Shown here one piece after another: positions 8,129 to 17,376 of a stretch of 64,000 nt of DNA. The notes beneath the pieces are model-generated. The model had not been told where the DNA came from and did no database searches. It saw nothing but the letters and a program-made list of their open reading frames with translations. The first letter of the stretch is position 1; every line of letters begins with the position of its first letter. Source of the DNA: Arthrobacter pigmenti (GTDB lineage: Bacteria > Actinomycetota > Actinomycetes > Actinomycetales > Micrococcaceae); NCBI RefSeq assembly GCF_011927905.1, contig NZ_JAATJL010000001.1, forward strand, positions 3,534,001-3,598,000. The letters run 5' to 3'. Made by a program: the position numbers and the translations under genes.

Positions 8129-8650
8129 ATGAACTCCAGCAACCAGAAACCTGATCCTAAAGTCCAGATACGCCCTTTCGCCGAAGCAGATCGCGGGTTC
8201 TTTACGACCTTGGCCAAGGATCCCCGCGTGGTTCGTTTCATTGGTGACGGCCTTCCGTGGGACGACGAACGCATTGACGCGCGGGTCAATCAGGCACTCG
8301 AACGTGCAACCGTCGATTCGGAAGGTGCCGCTCGCTGGTTCATTGCTTCGGAGCCTCAGACTGGGAAATCTGGACGGGTGGGCTTGGTGGTCGCCTGGCT
8401 TACACCGGACGGGGTGGAGGTCGGCTACTGGGTGCATCCGTCTGCTTGGGGACGTGGAATCGCGCGAGCTATGGTCAGCCAGGCGCTTCCGCTCATCTCT
8501 GAACTCTATGGCCCGGAACGATCGCTGTGTGCGCAGGTCGATCCGGCGAACCTCGCATCGGTGCGGGTTCTCCTGGGTTGCGGATTCGAAAGGTCGGGAA
8601 GCGTGGACGGTCGTGAGGTCTACGCGTTGAGTCCGCGCGGATCGGCTTGA
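8129..8650 (+). CDS. GNAT family N-acetyltransferase
   Basis: Acetyl-CoA-dependent acetyltransferase of the RimJ/RimL-like GNAT group (173 aa). Motif A (acetyl-CoA pyrophosphate loop) is VGYWVHPSAWGRGIARAM and motif B-like end is NLASVRVLLGCGFERSG. The acceptor is unknown. Start at ATG 8129 gives a normal N-terminus; GTG at 8114 is an alternative. It is divergent from the truncated adenylyltransferase gene. Confidence 0.85.
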   Translation: MNSSNQKPDPKVQIRPFAEADRGFFTTLAKDPRVVRFIGDGLPWDDERIDARVNQALERATVDSEGAARWFIASEPQTGKSGRVGLVVAWLTPDGVEVGYWVHPSAWGRGIARAMVSQALPLISELYGPERSLCAQVDPANLASVRVLLGCGFERSGSVDGREVYALSPRGSA

Positions 8651-8759
8651 TCTCGCGAAGGGTGCGGCGGCAGTTGAGGCTGGCGAGGCTTCGGCAACGA
8701 TCTGAATAAGAGTTCGGCGAAACGCTGTGCGGCGGCCTTTCCGGGAGAAGAATGCACTG

Positions 8760-9254
8760 ATGGGAACGTTTGCCTACCGTCAGCAGGCGGTGCGCCAAGG
8801 CACTGTGTCGATGCTCGCCGCCGTCGTTTTCCTGGCGGCTTCGGGATGTGCCTCCGTTGACCCGAACTTTGCTCCGTCCTGTCTGCCACCGCCGTTCTCG
8901 TTGTCCTCTTCCACAGTTCAGGCGGGGGAGGAAGTGACCGTCCGTGCATCCGACGCGGACTGCGACCCCCGATATGGCGCAGGCGCCCAAATCGAGGTGC
9001 ACCTGATTAACCCCGGGCACGACGTCGTGGCTAGTGGCATAGGACCGATGGGTGACGCCGGCGCATTCGAACATGTGCTGACGGTTCCCCTCGACGTCAC
9101 CCCGGGTAAGTACGTGATCGCCGCGATGCCTTACCGGCTTGACTGGTGTGACGACACCGGGCGTAACAACCGCGTGCCTCTGGAGGGTGCAGCGCTCGAG
9201 CGGGCATCATGTGTGCGGCCGGAGGAGCCGCTTACCGTAACCGAGGCGCCCTAG
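8760..9254 (+). CDS. Hypothetical lipoprotein
   Basis: Exported lipoprotein of 164 aa with N-terminal hydrophobic segment and lipobox AASGCAS. The mature part looks like an Ig-like beta-sandwich (SLSSSTVQAGEEVTVRAS... GKYVIAAMPY) with four cysteines, plausible for disulfides outside the membrane. Function unknown. ATG at 8760 has GGGAGAAG (8743-8750) nine bases upstream; a GTG at 8727 is less likely. Confidence 0.7.
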   Translation: MGTFAYRQQAVRQGTVSMLAAVVFLAASGCASVDPNFAPSCLPPPFSLSSSTVQAGEEVTVRASDADCDPRYGAGAQIEVHLINPGHDVVASGIGPMGDAGAFEHVLTVPLDVTPGKYVIAAMPYRLDWCDDTGRNNRVPLEGAALERASCVRPEEPLTVTEAP

Positions 9255-9273
9255 TATCCCTGGTTGCGATGAA

Positions 9274-9693
9274 TCAGGCGTACTTGGAGAGCCAGGGGGA
9301 ATACAACAGGTAGATCCTGAGTCCCTCGCCGCGGGAAGAAGAGACCCCGGAGCAGGTCTTCCTCATAGTCCACAGGTTCATCGCTCCGCAGCGTTCGGAT
9401 GTGAGGCCCATTTCAGATGCAAGTGAGTGTTCGGTGTGCGGGGATTTGACGTCTATGACCATCACCCTCCAACAACCTCCGGATCCGCACTGAGTGGAAA
9501 TTTCCGTCACTTCGTTGGGTGGCGGAACAGACTGGAAAGCTGAGTCGGGCGGAACTGCGCCCTCATCGATCGAGGTCCATAGAACCGAACAGAACCACGC
9601 GACCAGTATCCACGGAAGAGCGAACATGAAAGAAATGAATACGCGCTGACGAGTCGTTCGGGCCTGCAATATTCTTCTCTCCCCATCGGCCAC
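9274..9693 (-). CDS. Hypothetical membrane-anchored protein
   Basis: Unrecognised protein of 139 aa with one transmembrane segment (about residues 18-41, VFISFMFALPWILVAWF) and a soluble C-terminal part containing five cysteines (CGSGGC, ERCG, KTCSG). Codon use is less GC-rich than in neighbouring genes. GTG start. Convergent with the lipoprotein gene upstream, 20 bp apart. Confidence 0.55.
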   Translation of the reverse strand: MADGERRILQARTTRQRVFISFMFALPWILVAWFCSVLWTSIDEGAVPPDSAFQSVPPPNEVTEISTQCGSGGCWRVMVIDVKSPHTEHSLASEMGLTSERCGAMNLWTMRKTCSGVSSSRGEGLRIYLLYSPWLSKYA

Positions 9694-9729
9694 TATCCCA
9701 GTATGGCGTAGGTCTTAAGGACCAAAACC

Positions 9730-11217
9730 CTAAGGCGCCGAAAGGTCTCTCGTCGCCGGACCCTCGAGGCGCGTCCCGTCGTAAGTGAAGCGCGAGCCGT
9801 GCAACGGGCAGTCCCACGACTGCTCGGCGTCGTTCCAGCTCAGCACCCCACCCATGTGCGGGCAGACCGCCGATACCCGGTGCGTCACGCCGTCAACCTG
9901 GCAGATACCCACCGGCCGAGCGCCCTCGCGCACCACCGAGCCCTGCCCCTCGGGCGGTTGGGCATGCGAGGAGCGGGTCAGCCCGCTCAACCAGCCGCTC
10001 ACCATTTCGAGCCCGACGCCGGCCCCCGCCTTCGCGGTGCTCAGCGCGTCCTGCTTGCCGACACGCGTCTTGTACAGTTCCTTCGCCCACGGCATGTGCC
10101 CACCGAGGATCTCGGCCGACAGTGCCAACGCCGCCGCCACTCCGTTGGTGAACCCCCACTTGTTGAAGCCGGTTGCGGTGTAGATTGAGTGCCCGCCTAC
10201 CGGCATCCGCCCGACATAGGGAACCGACGACGCCGGCCGGTAATCTTGCGCGGACCAGCTGAACGAGGCCTGCGCGGTGGGGAAATGCTCCTGCGTCCAC
10301 CGGATGACGTCGTCCACCAGCGCCTGCGTGTGTGCCTGGCGCCCCACCGCATGGCCGTTACCGCCGACGATCAGGTAGGGCCGGCCCTCGACGTCTGCGG
10401 TCCGCAGGGTTCGGGACGGGGAATCGACGGAGAGGTACATTCCACGGGGAATCTCGTCCTGAACTGTGAACGCCACCGCGTAGGAACGCCGCGGTTCGAG
10501 GACGGAAAAGTGGCCGCCACGGTCCAGAATGGGCGTTCCGGTCGCAAGGATGACATTGTGCGCAGCCAGGTCACCACGGGGAGTGTTCACGCTGATGCGG
10601 TCGCCCTTCGCGCTGCCGGTTTTAACTCCGGTGACGCGGACGCCGTCGAATAGCTGACCCGAGTGTTTCCGCAGGTCGGCGGCGAGTGCGGCAAGCACTT
10701 CCATGGGATGGATCTGTGCCTGACCCGCCACGCGGAGAGTCCGCTTCACCGGGAACGGCAGCTCCGACGTGTCCTCCAGTGTGGCCGTCAGGCCGCCGTC
10801 AGCGCAAGCGTCGCGTTCTTCGCTCAGGAGGCGGGCGCCGTCGTCGGTCACGGCGTAGTTGAAGGCGTCCCTCGTGTCGTAGCCGACCCCGTGCTCGTCA
10901 CAGAAGCGCAGCAGCCAGCTCTGGCCCTCACGATTGCCGGTGACGTAGTGGCGGGCGAGATCAGCCCCGTGGTGCTTGATGATCGCGGACAGCTGGGTGC
11001 CCTGCAGGAGGGAGACCTTCGCCGTGCTGTTTCCCGTGGCTACCGCGCCCACCGAGCGCGCTTCCAGGACGGCGACCCGTTGCCCGGACCGGGTGAGCAG
11101 CGCGGCCGTGGTCAGCCCGGTGATTCCGGCTCCAACCACCACGGAATCGTATTGGGCATTCGCCACAAAGGTGTCAGTGGGGATCTGCGGGGACGATTCG
11201 AGCCAAAGGGATTTCAC
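9730..11217 (-). CDS. DAO-type FAD-dependent oxidoreductase fused to Rieske domain
   Basis: Flavoenzyme of 495 aa. Residues 24-53 hold the FAD-binding Rossmann motif (VVVGAGITGLTTAALL), followed by a D-amino-acid-oxidase fold; the C-terminal domain is a Rieske [2Fe-2S] module with C452-x-H454 and C470-x-x-H473 (CPHMGG, CPLHGSRF). Family members are thought to feed electrons between flavin and iron-sulfur centre, substrate unknown. GTG at 11217 is chosen for the strong AGGAGGAAGG six bases upstream. Single gene, possibly with the lipoprotein gene 11290-11862 upstream on the same strand. Confidence 0.9.
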   Translation of the reverse strand: MKSLWLESSPQIPTDTFVANAQYDSVVVGAGITGLTTAALLTRSGQRVAVLEARSVGAVATGNSTAKVSLLQGTQLSAIIKHHGADLARHYVTGNREGQSWLLRFCDEHGVGYDTRDAFNYAVTDDGARLLSEERDACADGGLTATLEDTSELPFPVKRTLRVAGQAQIHPMEVLAALAADLRKHSGQLFDGVRVTGVKTGSAKGDRISVNTPRGDLAAHNVILATGTPILDRGGHFSVLEPRRSYAVAFTVQDEIPRGMYLSVDSPSRTLRTADVEGRPYLIVGGNGHAVGRQAHTQALVDDVIRWTQEHFPTAQASFSWSAQDYRPASSVPYVGRMPVGGHSIYTATGFNKWGFTNGVAAALALSAEILGGHMPWAKELYKTRVGKQDALSTAKAGAGVGLEMVSGWLSGLTRSSHAQPPEGQGSVVREGARPVGICQVDGVTHRVSAVCPHMGGVLSWNDAEQSWDCPLHGSRFTYDGTRLEGPATRDLSAP

Positions 11218-11289
11218 GGTGGACCTTCCTCCTGCTGTTCCGGATATCTGAAGCCCACCGGAGAAAACGCCCCACGTCAAGGGTTGTAG

Positions 11290-11862
11290 CTACCAGTCCA
11301 GATCCACGCGGCCGGCATCGAGTGATTCCTCCGGCATGATGCCGACGTAGATCACTGCCCCGGTGAACTCGTTCTGGACGAATGTGTGGAAGGTGCCTGG
11401 CGGCGGCTCGTCGGCGATGGACGGGAAGCGCCGCTCCACCGACACGGCGTCACTTTCCGTCTCGATAGGCAGACCGTTCTCATCGACGCGGAACTGGTCC
11501 CAGACAATGCCCGTCGCAGGATCAATGACCAGTACGACGTCGGCCGGCCATCCTTCAAGCGGCAGGATGTCCTCGCCTGGAACGAGCATCCCGGACCGGC
11601 GGTCGTAACCGCCAAGATACTCGCCGCTTTCGGGTCGGATGAGCGTCGCCCGAGCCGGATAGCCTGCGGATTCGGGGGAGTCTGTAAGCGTGCTCCACCA
11701 TCCGCCGTACAGCGTGAGCATGGGAAAAACGTCACCCGGCTCAAGCTCGACCGCAGCCGGTTCGAAGTAGGGCGGGGACGGACGTGCGCCCACCCCCTGG
11801 GAGCAGCCCGAGAGGAGTACGACGGCGAGAAGCGCGGCCGCGCCCACAAGGCGCCTTTGCAC
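11290..11862 (-). CDS. Hypothetical lipoprotein
   Basis: Exported lipoprotein (about 190 aa) with signal VGAAALLAVVLLSGC and an acidic mature part rich in Pro, Glu and Gly; no domain recognised. GGAGG lies eight bases before the GTG at 11862 and only two before the ATG at 11868, so GTG is preferred. It is divergent from the SDR gene, and the region between carries the GntR-type palindrome. Confidence 0.65.
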   Translation of the reverse strand: MQRRLVGAAALLAVVLLSGCSQGVGARPSPPYFEPAAVELEPGDVFPMLTLYGGWWSTLTDSPESAGYPARATLIRPESGEYLGGYDRRSGMLVPGEDILPLEGWPADVVLVIDPATGIVWDQFRVDENGLPIETESDAVSVERRFPSIADEPPPGTFHTFVQNEFTGAVIYVGIMPEESLDAGRVDLDW

Positions 11863-11938
11863 GGTCATCACCTCCGTTGGCTCAACGCTAGACCTCTCCG
11901 GGGAGGGGCTCAAGGGCGGAACCGAACGAAACCGCACT

Positions 11939-11958
11939 GTTGACTGTTAACAGTAAAC
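11939..11958 (+). promoter_or_regulatory. Putative GntR operator, copy 1
   Basis: GTTGACTGTTAACAGTAAAC is a 20-bp inverted repeat with one mismatched pair, 44 bp before the SDR start. Its reverse-orientation twin (19 of 20 identical) stands before the split transketolase operon at 21269-21288. FadR-type GntR regulators bind such palindromes, and a gene for one is adjacent to copy 2. Confidence 0.8.
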
Positions 11959-12002
11959 GAAGGTAACGTGATCTGGCACACAAGAATTCCCTTAGGAGAA
12001 AC

Positions 12003-12776
12003 ATGTCACGCACCCAGCGCACCGCCGTCGTCACCGGCGCCACCTCCGATAAAGGCATCGGCATGACCACCGCCCGCCGGTACGCCCGCGAAGGCTGGGC
12101 CGTAGTGATCCTGGACCTCGACGGCGAGAGGTCCGCGGAAGTTGCACGGAGCATCGCAGGCGAAACCGGAGTGCCGGCCTTCGGTCACTCCGTGGATGTG
12201 ACCAGTGAAGCGTCCGTCACTGCCGCCCGTGAGGCAGTAGCGGCGGAGGTCGCCGCCGGGAACCTGCCTCCGGTCGGAGCGCTCGCGAACATCGCCGGCA
12301 TCACTTCCCCGGTGCCCTTCCTCGAGACCACCCTCGAGCTGTGGCACAAGGTCATGGACGTCAATGCCACGGGCACCTACCTCGTCACCAGGGCGTTCCT
12401 CCCGGACATGCTGGAGAACGGGTGGGGGCGAATCGTGAACATGTCCTCCGTTTCCGCACAGCGGGGCGGGGGAGTGTTCGGCAAGGTGCCCTACTCCGCC
12501 GCGAAGGCCGCAATTCTCGGCTTCACCAAGGCGCTGGCCCGGGAACTCGGCCCAACAGGCGTGACCGTCAACGCCGTCACCCCAGGAGCCGTTGACACCA
12601 ACATCCGCGTTGGCAGCACCCCCGAACAGGAAGCCGCCATCGCAGCGGACGTTCCGGTAGGCCGCACAGCCACCACCGAAGAGGTGGCCTCCGCCATCAC
12701 CTACCTCTCCTCCGAGGACTCCGCCTACCTCACCGGGATCACCCTGGACATCAACGGCGGCAGCCACATGCACTAA
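12003..12776 (+). CDS. SDR family NAD(P)-dependent oxidoreductase
   Basis: Classical short-chain dehydrogenase (257 aa): cofactor motif TGATSDKGIG near residue 11, NIAG, catalytic Ser in NMSSVSAQ, and YSAAK. It probably oxidises or reduces a sugar-derived alcohol/ketone. The motif carries a two-residue insertion (TGATSDKGIG versus TGxxxGIG). ATG is preceded by TAGGAGAA. First gene of an operon with the GntP permease (40 bp gap) and the HIBADH-type dehydrogenase, under the palindromic operator at 11939. Confidence 0.9.
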   Translation: MSRTQRTAVVTGATSDKGIGMTTARRYAREGWAVVILDLDGERSAEVARSIAGETGVPAFGHSVDVTSEASVTAAREAVAAEVAAGNLPPVGALANIAGITSPVPFLETTLELWHKVMDVNATGTYLVTRAFLPDMLENGWGRIVNMSSVSAQRGGGVFGKVPYSAAKAAILGFTKALARELGPTGVTVNAVTPGAVDTNIRVGSTPEQEAAIAADVPVGRTATTEEVASAITYLSSEDSAYLTGITLDINGGSHMH

Positions 12777-12816
12777 TACGAAAGCTGCAACCCCACCCTC
12801 AAATCTTGGAGAACCA

Positions 12817-14244
12817 GTGAATACGATCGTTCTGATACACCTCGCCGTTGCGGTCATCGGAATCATCCTGATGATTGTCTGGGCGAAGGTAAACCCCGTC
12901 GTCTCCCTTGTTGTCGGCGCGCTGTACCTTGGCGTGGCCAGCGGACTCGGCTTCGATAGCTCTGTTGCAGCCGTCAACACGGGGTTCGGCAACCTCATGG
13001 CGGAGGTCGGGTTGATCATCGGCTTCGGCGTGATGATCGGCACCACCCTCTCAGCCACCGGCACCATGCAGCGCGTGGTCGACGGATTGCTGCGGATCGT
13101 CGGGCCGAAACGCTCGCCCTACGTCCTCGGCCTCACCTCCGGCATCATCTTCCCGTCGATCTACTTCGACGTGGCGCTGGTCATTCTCGCCCCGATCGCC
13201 GGCGCGCTCGGTAAACGGACCGGCAAGAGCATCGCCACGCTGGCCGGTGCGCTCGCGATCGGTCTCGAAGTTGGCCTGCTGATCGTTGTCCCCGGTGTTG
13301 CGGCGCTCGCCGTCGCCGGACCCCTCGGCGTCGATATCGGCACCATGCTGCTCTGGGGAATCCCGCTGGGCATCCTCTTCATCATCTCCAGCATCTTCCT
13401 GCACGACCTCCTGATGCGTAAGATCTTCGACCCCGTCAAGGACCGTGAGCCGGACTTCGATGACTCAATCTTCGGCGAGTACGACGACGACGGCGGCACG
13501 GTTAGCAGGGCCCAGCGCACCGTGGATGCCACTAACGAAGGCACCACTGAGGTGGCAGGCAAGGGCATGCCCGGTACGATCGCCACGGCGACAACCCATC
13601 GGATGCCCCTGATCGTCGCGATGCTTCCCGTCATTGTGCCGATCCTGCTCATCATCCTGGACACCGTCGCCCGGGCAGCCGGTCAGGATATCGCGCTGCT
13701 CGGCTTCCTTGGCAGCCCCGTCGTGGCGCTGCTGATCGGCCTGATCATCGGCATCATCTTCGCGGTGCCGGTTGTGACCCGCCACGGCATCGACGACCTC
13801 ATCACCAAGGGCGCCCAGACCTCCGGCTCCATCCTCCTGTTCACCGGTGTAGCAGGGTCGCTCGGCCAGGTCATCACCGAGGTTGGCATCGGCGACATGC
13901 TTGGTTCGCTCTTCTCCGCCAATGCCGCGATCCCGGTCCTGCTCGCGTGGATTGTCGCCGCTGTTCTGCGCCTGGCTCAGGGTTCGGCGTCGGTCGCGGC
14001 CATCACCGCTGCAACCCTGCTCGCGCCGATCATGGGATCCATCGACACCTCAGCGATCCTTATCCTCCTCGCTTCGGGCACCGGCGCCGCTTTCGGTGGG
14101 CACGTCACGGACAACACGTTCTGGATCTTTAAGCAGATGCTCGGCTTCACCACCAAGGGGACGTTCAAGATCTACACCATGGCGCAGTCGACGTTCGCGG
14201 TGGTCGGGCTCGCTGTCTGCCTCGTGCTCGACATCTTCATCTGA
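12817..14244 (+). CDS. GntP family gluconate/sugar-acid permease
   Basis: Proton-coupled carboxylate symporter (475 aa, about 12-14 transmembrane segments), homologous to gluconate permease GntP. Segments such as GFGVMIGTTLSATGTMQRV and LRLAQGSASVAAITAATLLAP are typical. A hydrophilic cytoplasmic loop rich in Asp and Thr occupies about residues 205-255. GTG start with TTGGAGAA upstream. Operon context with two dehydrogenases suggests that the substrate is an aldonate or similar hydroxy acid; identity not readable. Confidence 0.92.
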   Translation: MNTIVLIHLAVAVIGIILMIVWAKVNPVVSLVVGALYLGVASGLGFDSSVAAVNTGFGNLMAEVGLIIGFGVMIGTTLSATGTMQRVVDGLLRIVGPKRSPYVLGLTSGIIFPSIYFDVALVILAPIAGALGKRTGKSIATLAGALAIGLEVGLLIVVPGVAALAVAGPLGVDIGTMLLWGIPLGILFIISSIFLHDLLMRKIFDPVKDREPDFDDSIFGEYDDDGGTVSRAQRTVDATNEGTTEVAGKGMPGTIATATTHRMPLIVAMLPVIVPILLIILDTVARAAGQDIALLGFLGSPVVALLIGLIIGIIFAVPVVTRHGIDDLITKGAQTSGSILLFTGVAGSLGQVITEVGIGDMLGSLFSANAAIPVLLAWIVAAVLRLAQGSASVAAITAATLLAPIMGSIDTSAILILLASGTGAAFGGHVTDNTFWIFKQMLGFTTKGTFKIYTMAQSTFAVVGLAVCLVLDIFI

Positions 14245-14267
14245 CCCAACACCCCCAGGAGAGCAAC

Positions 14268-15143
14268 ATGTCCTCAGTTCCACGCCGCGTCACCTTCGTA
14301 GGAATAGGCGCCATCGGGTTGCCGATGGCTGAGCAGCTGCTCGGTGCCGGGTTCGAGGTAACCGGCGTCGACCCCTTCCCCACCCAGCGCGAGAAGGCTG
14401 CCGCCCAGGGGATCACCGCCGAGGCGACCGCCGCTTCCGCGGCGAGTGCCGACGTCGTCGTCTGTATGGTCGCCACCCCGGAGCAGCTGCGGACAGCGAC
14501 AATGAACGACGACGACGGCCTGCTCCGGCAGATGCGTAGCGGAAGCGTTCTGCTGGTCATGAGCACCGTTGGGCCCAGCGCTGTGCGGGAAGCGGCGGCT
14601 GCCGCTCCTGCCGGGGTGCGGGTGCTCGATGTGCCGGTTACGGGTGGTGTTGCCCGCGCCGTGACGGGTGAGCTGAAGCTGTTCGCGTCGGGTTCGCCCG
14701 AGGCGCTCGAGTATGTGCGGCCGGTCCTCGATGCGCTGGGGGCCGTCATCGATTGCGGGACGGAGATCGGGCAGGGTCAGTCCTACAAGGCCGTGAACCA
14801 GCTGCTGTGTTCGGTACATATTGTCGCTGCGGCCGAGGCCCTCGCGTTGGCGAAGGAGCTGGGCCTCGATCAGGAAAGGGTGCTCTCGGCCGTTTCCGGC
14901 GGGGCAGGTGGATCCTGGATGCTGTCCGATCGTGGTCCGCGCATGCTGGAGGGTCTTGATGCGGAGGTGACCAGCACCGTCGGGATCTTCGTCAAGGATT
15001 CAACCCTGGTGAAGGACGTTGCGGAGGAAGTGGGTCTGGATGTGCCGCTGCTGCTGGCGGCGAGGGACCGGTATCTGGCGGCTGTGGATGCCGGCCATGA
15101 GCGGCGCGATGACTCCCAGGTGATCCAGACCTACGCGCGGTGA
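14268..15143 (+). CDS. NAD(P)-dependent beta-hydroxyacid dehydrogenase (HIBADH family)
   Basis: 3-Hydroxyisobutyrate dehydrogenase-type enzyme (291 aa): N-terminal Rossmann motif GIGAIGLPM (residues 12-20), substrate loop DVPVTGGVARAVTGELKLFASG (121-142), and catalytic lysine K174 in SYKAVNQ. Relatives include L-threonate and tartronate semialdehyde dehydrogenases, which fits the GntP permease just upstream (24 bp). Last gene of the SDR-GntP-dehydrogenase operon. Confidence 0.9.
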   Translation: MSSVPRRVTFVGIGAIGLPMAEQLLGAGFEVTGVDPFPTQREKAAAQGITAEATAASAASADVVVCMVATPEQLRTATMNDDDGLLRQMRSGSVLLVMSTVGPSAVREAAAAAPAGVRVLDVPVTGGVARAVTGELKLFASGSPEALEYVRPVLDALGAVIDCGTEIGQGQSYKAVNQLLCSVHIVAAAEALALAKELGLDQERVLSAVSGGAGGSWMLSDRGPRMLEGLDAEVTSTVGIFVKDSTLVKDVAEEVGLDVPLLLAARDRYLAAVDAGHERRDDSQVIQTYAR

Positions 15144-15169
15144 CGGTGGGTCGAAACTAGGCTGTTCGG

Positions 15170-15436
15170 ATGGAACCCTTCGAAGTCACGATTGAGCAGG
15201 AGGTCTTCTGCATCAGCGAGCGGCGGCAGCCCACCGGGAACATGAGCTATGACTTCCTCTGGCTCAACGGTCCGGTTGAGGGGTACGGCTATACCGTCGC
15301 GCTGTCCCATCCTGACTCCCGGATGTCACGCGAAGAACTTGTCGACGAGGTCCGCGGTTTCCTGCAGGGGTTCTATGAGCCGGGAGGGATCGGAGAGGAA
15401 GACTTCCCGGATCACGGTCCGACGGCAGGCCGCTAG
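15170..15436 (+). CDS. Hypothetical protein
   Basis: Unrecognised soluble acidic protein of 88 aa (MEPFEVTIEQEVFCIS...). No membrane segment or domain seen. TAGGCT at 15158-15163 stands six bases before the ATG and there is no Shine-Dalgarno, so it probably has its own leaderless promoter and is not part of the preceding operon. Confidence 0.6.
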   Translation: MEPFEVTIEQEVFCISERRQPTGNMSYDFLWLNGPVEGYGYTVALSHPDSRMSREELVDEVRGFLQGFYEPGGIGEEDFPDHGPTAGR

Positions 15437-15515
15437 AACGTCTTGGGCACCGGCTGGCCGGGCGTTTGGTAGCTTGATGATCGAGCTCGAGCCGGTCGGA
15501 CTCGGTTAGGAGAAG

Positions 15516-15971
15516 ATGCAGGGATCGTTTGCTCTGCTGCTGGGTGGTTTTTGCGTCTTTTCGGCGATTGTTCTGCATCTGATGCTCAAGGCCATCGGAC
15601 GTCGCAACATGAACCCTTGGCGAAACGAACGCATCACTGAAAGCATGCGGCACCGCGCCCGTCTACTCATTTGTGGGTTGCTGGCTGGCGTTGGTGTCTA
15701 CATTGCAATTTTCTATGGGATCGCCGTTGGAAACGATGAACTGGCGGAATCCGTTCGCTTCCCGTTGTGTGCGATGGCTGTCGGGATCAGCTGGTTCATC
15801 TTCCGTCAGGAAATTGCCCTGTATCAAAGGGAGCTCATTTTTCGACGGTTCGCCACTGGTGAGGATCCTGTAAGCGGCCTTCGGATGTTCGGAACGTTAT
15901 TTGCGAGCCTCATGTTCGGAGTCGGGCTTCTGCTTCTGGTCATTCTCGTCGCTCACCATGTTGTCTCTTGA
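15516..15971 (+). CDS. Hypothetical membrane protein
   Basis: Unrecognised 151-aa protein with four likely transmembrane segments (about residues 4-24, 50-70, 80-100, 127-148). ATG has AGGAGA seven bases upstream. The gene is clearly less GC-rich than the catabolic operon before it. Confidence 0.6.
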   Translation: MQGSFALLLGGFCVFSAIVLHLMLKAIGRRNMNPWRNERITESMRHRARLLICGLLAGVGVYIAIFYGIAVGNDELAESVRFPLCAMAVGISWFIFRQEIALYQRELIFRRFATGEDPVSGLRMFGTLFASLMFGVGLLLLVILVAHHVVS

Positions 15972-16011
15972 CCTTGGCGAGGAATTAGCTCAACGTCGAG
16001 CGAAGTGAGAG

Positions 16012-16857
16012 TCACGGCTTCCGAGCGATGATCGTGTACGTACAGGGCGCCAGGTTGCGTTCAGTTTCTGGCCAGGCGAAGCCGCCCGGAACCTCCACCA
16101 TGCGGGGCGAAAACTTCCAGGGAAGAGTTGTGTCCTCGTCCATGCGAAGAATCTGCAGACCCGCTCCAATGAGTGAGTTGAGGATGTCGGACAGAGGATG
16201 CGCCCACTCATAGGTCCTGGCGTGCTCAACCTTCCCATCGCCAGCGTACGTCGATTCGTCATCCCACACCTGCGCTTCGCTACTGCTGAAGTATGGATAT
16301 CGAAGTTGCAGACCGTCGGCGTTTTCATCGATCGCGTAGAGAATGGGGTGTCCGTCGCGAATGTAGAACGTCCCGCCGGGTCGTAGAAGTCCGGCTATCT
16401 GCGCAGCCCAACGCTTGAGATCCGGAAGCCAGGTGATGGTTCCGATGCTGGTGTAAACAAGATCGAAGTCACCGTTCACTGCTGCGCGGGCGTCGAGGAC
16501 GTCGGTTTCGACCCACTCCGCTTGCAGATCCAACCGCTTCGCCAGTCCAGCGGCAGACTGTAGGGCGCCCGGGGAGAAGTCGACGCCGGTCATACGGGCA
16601 CCTGCCCGGGCCAGCGAGAGCGTGTCCGTGCCGATATGGCACTGCAGATGACAGACATCCAGACCCGACACCGTACCGTTCGGAAGGAATGGCGCGAGCG
16701 CAGCCAGATCAGTCCGGACGACCGAGCTCAAGTGGTTGGGATCCTCCAGATCGCTGATTCCATAGGCTTTCTCGTGCAGCGGAACCCGATCTTCCCAGTT
16801 GGCGCGGTTGTTCGCCCGCGCATCATCCCAATCGATCAGAATCCGATCATCACTCAT
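16012..16857 (-). CDS. Class I SAM-dependent methyltransferase
   Basis: Soluble methyltransferase of 281 aa. Motif I reads VCHLQCHIGTDTLSLARAGA, a variant with CHIGTD in place of the common GxGxG, followed by MTGVDFSP and VETDVLDAR. Substrate unknown. TAAGCT (16864-16869) lies six bases before the ATG at 16857 with no Shine-Dalgarno, pointing to a leaderless transcript. Confidence 0.8.
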   Translation of the reverse strand: MSDDRILIDWDDARANNRANWEDRVPLHEKAYGISDLEDPNHLSSVVRTDLAALAPFLPNGTVSGLDVCHLQCHIGTDTLSLARAGARMTGVDFSPGALQSAAGLAKRLDLQAEWVETDVLDARAAVNGDFDLVYTSIGTITWLPDLKRWAAQIAGLLRPGGTFYIRDGHPILYAIDENADGLQLRYPYFSSSEAQVWDDESTYAGDGKVEHARTYEWAHPLSDILNSLIGAGLQILRMDEDTTLPWKFSPRMVEVPGGFAWPETERNLAPCTYTIIARKP

Positions 16858-16986
16858 ACGTCGAGCTTATGATCTTGTGCCGTGGACACAACATCGAGGG
16901 CCAGCGCTTCCTCCCAGTCCCATGCCGTGGGACGAAGACGTACACAATGCGGTTGCCATCCGGCAGTGTGAGCGTGACTGAACCTT

Positions 16987-17307
16987 GTGGGGACGCTCTT
17001 CTGGGACAAGAATCACCCCATGGGGAATTTCGAGGAGCAGACCGAACTACGCCAGTCCAAAGGCCTTCTGGCCGCTGTACTTTGCGGGATAGGCTTCGTG
17101 GTTTGTGCGACGTTGATCGCATCGCTCACCTCCCGGTACTTCTGGGTCGAGGACTCCGGACTTGAGGAAGGTACGGCTGTGTTCAGCCATCTGGTGAGCG
17201 TAACTCCGGCTGAGCGCGGCCTCTTCGCTTTCGCGGGACTGCTTTTTGTGCTCGGCGTGGCCGTCTGGATCTGGCGTCTTGCCACCCCTGCGTCAGCCGG
17301 CAAATAA
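16987..17307 (+). CDS. Hypothetical membrane protein
   Basis: Unrecognised 106-aa protein with two transmembrane segments (about residues 29-50 and 77-97). GTG start at 16987 or ATG at 17020, which would shorten it by eleven residues; neither has a convincing ribosome site. Confidence 0.45.
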   Translation: MGTLFWDKNHPMGNFEEQTELRQSKGLLAAVLCGIGFVVCATLIASLTSRYFWVEDSGLEEGTAVFSHLVSVTPAERGLFAFAGLLFVLGVAVWIWRLATPASAGK

Positions 17308-17348
17308 ATCGCACCCCTGATCGGACTGGGTGCCCTGAATAGCCGAAA

Positions 17349-17375
17349 CTGCTTCCGCTAACCGCAGAGAAGCAG
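17349..17375. terminator. Weak hairpin between convergent genes
   Basis: CTGCTTC (17349-17355) pairs with GAAGCAG (17369-17375) across a 13-base loop between two convergent membrane-protein genes; no T-tract. Tentative. Confidence 0.35.
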
Positions 17376-17376
17376 G

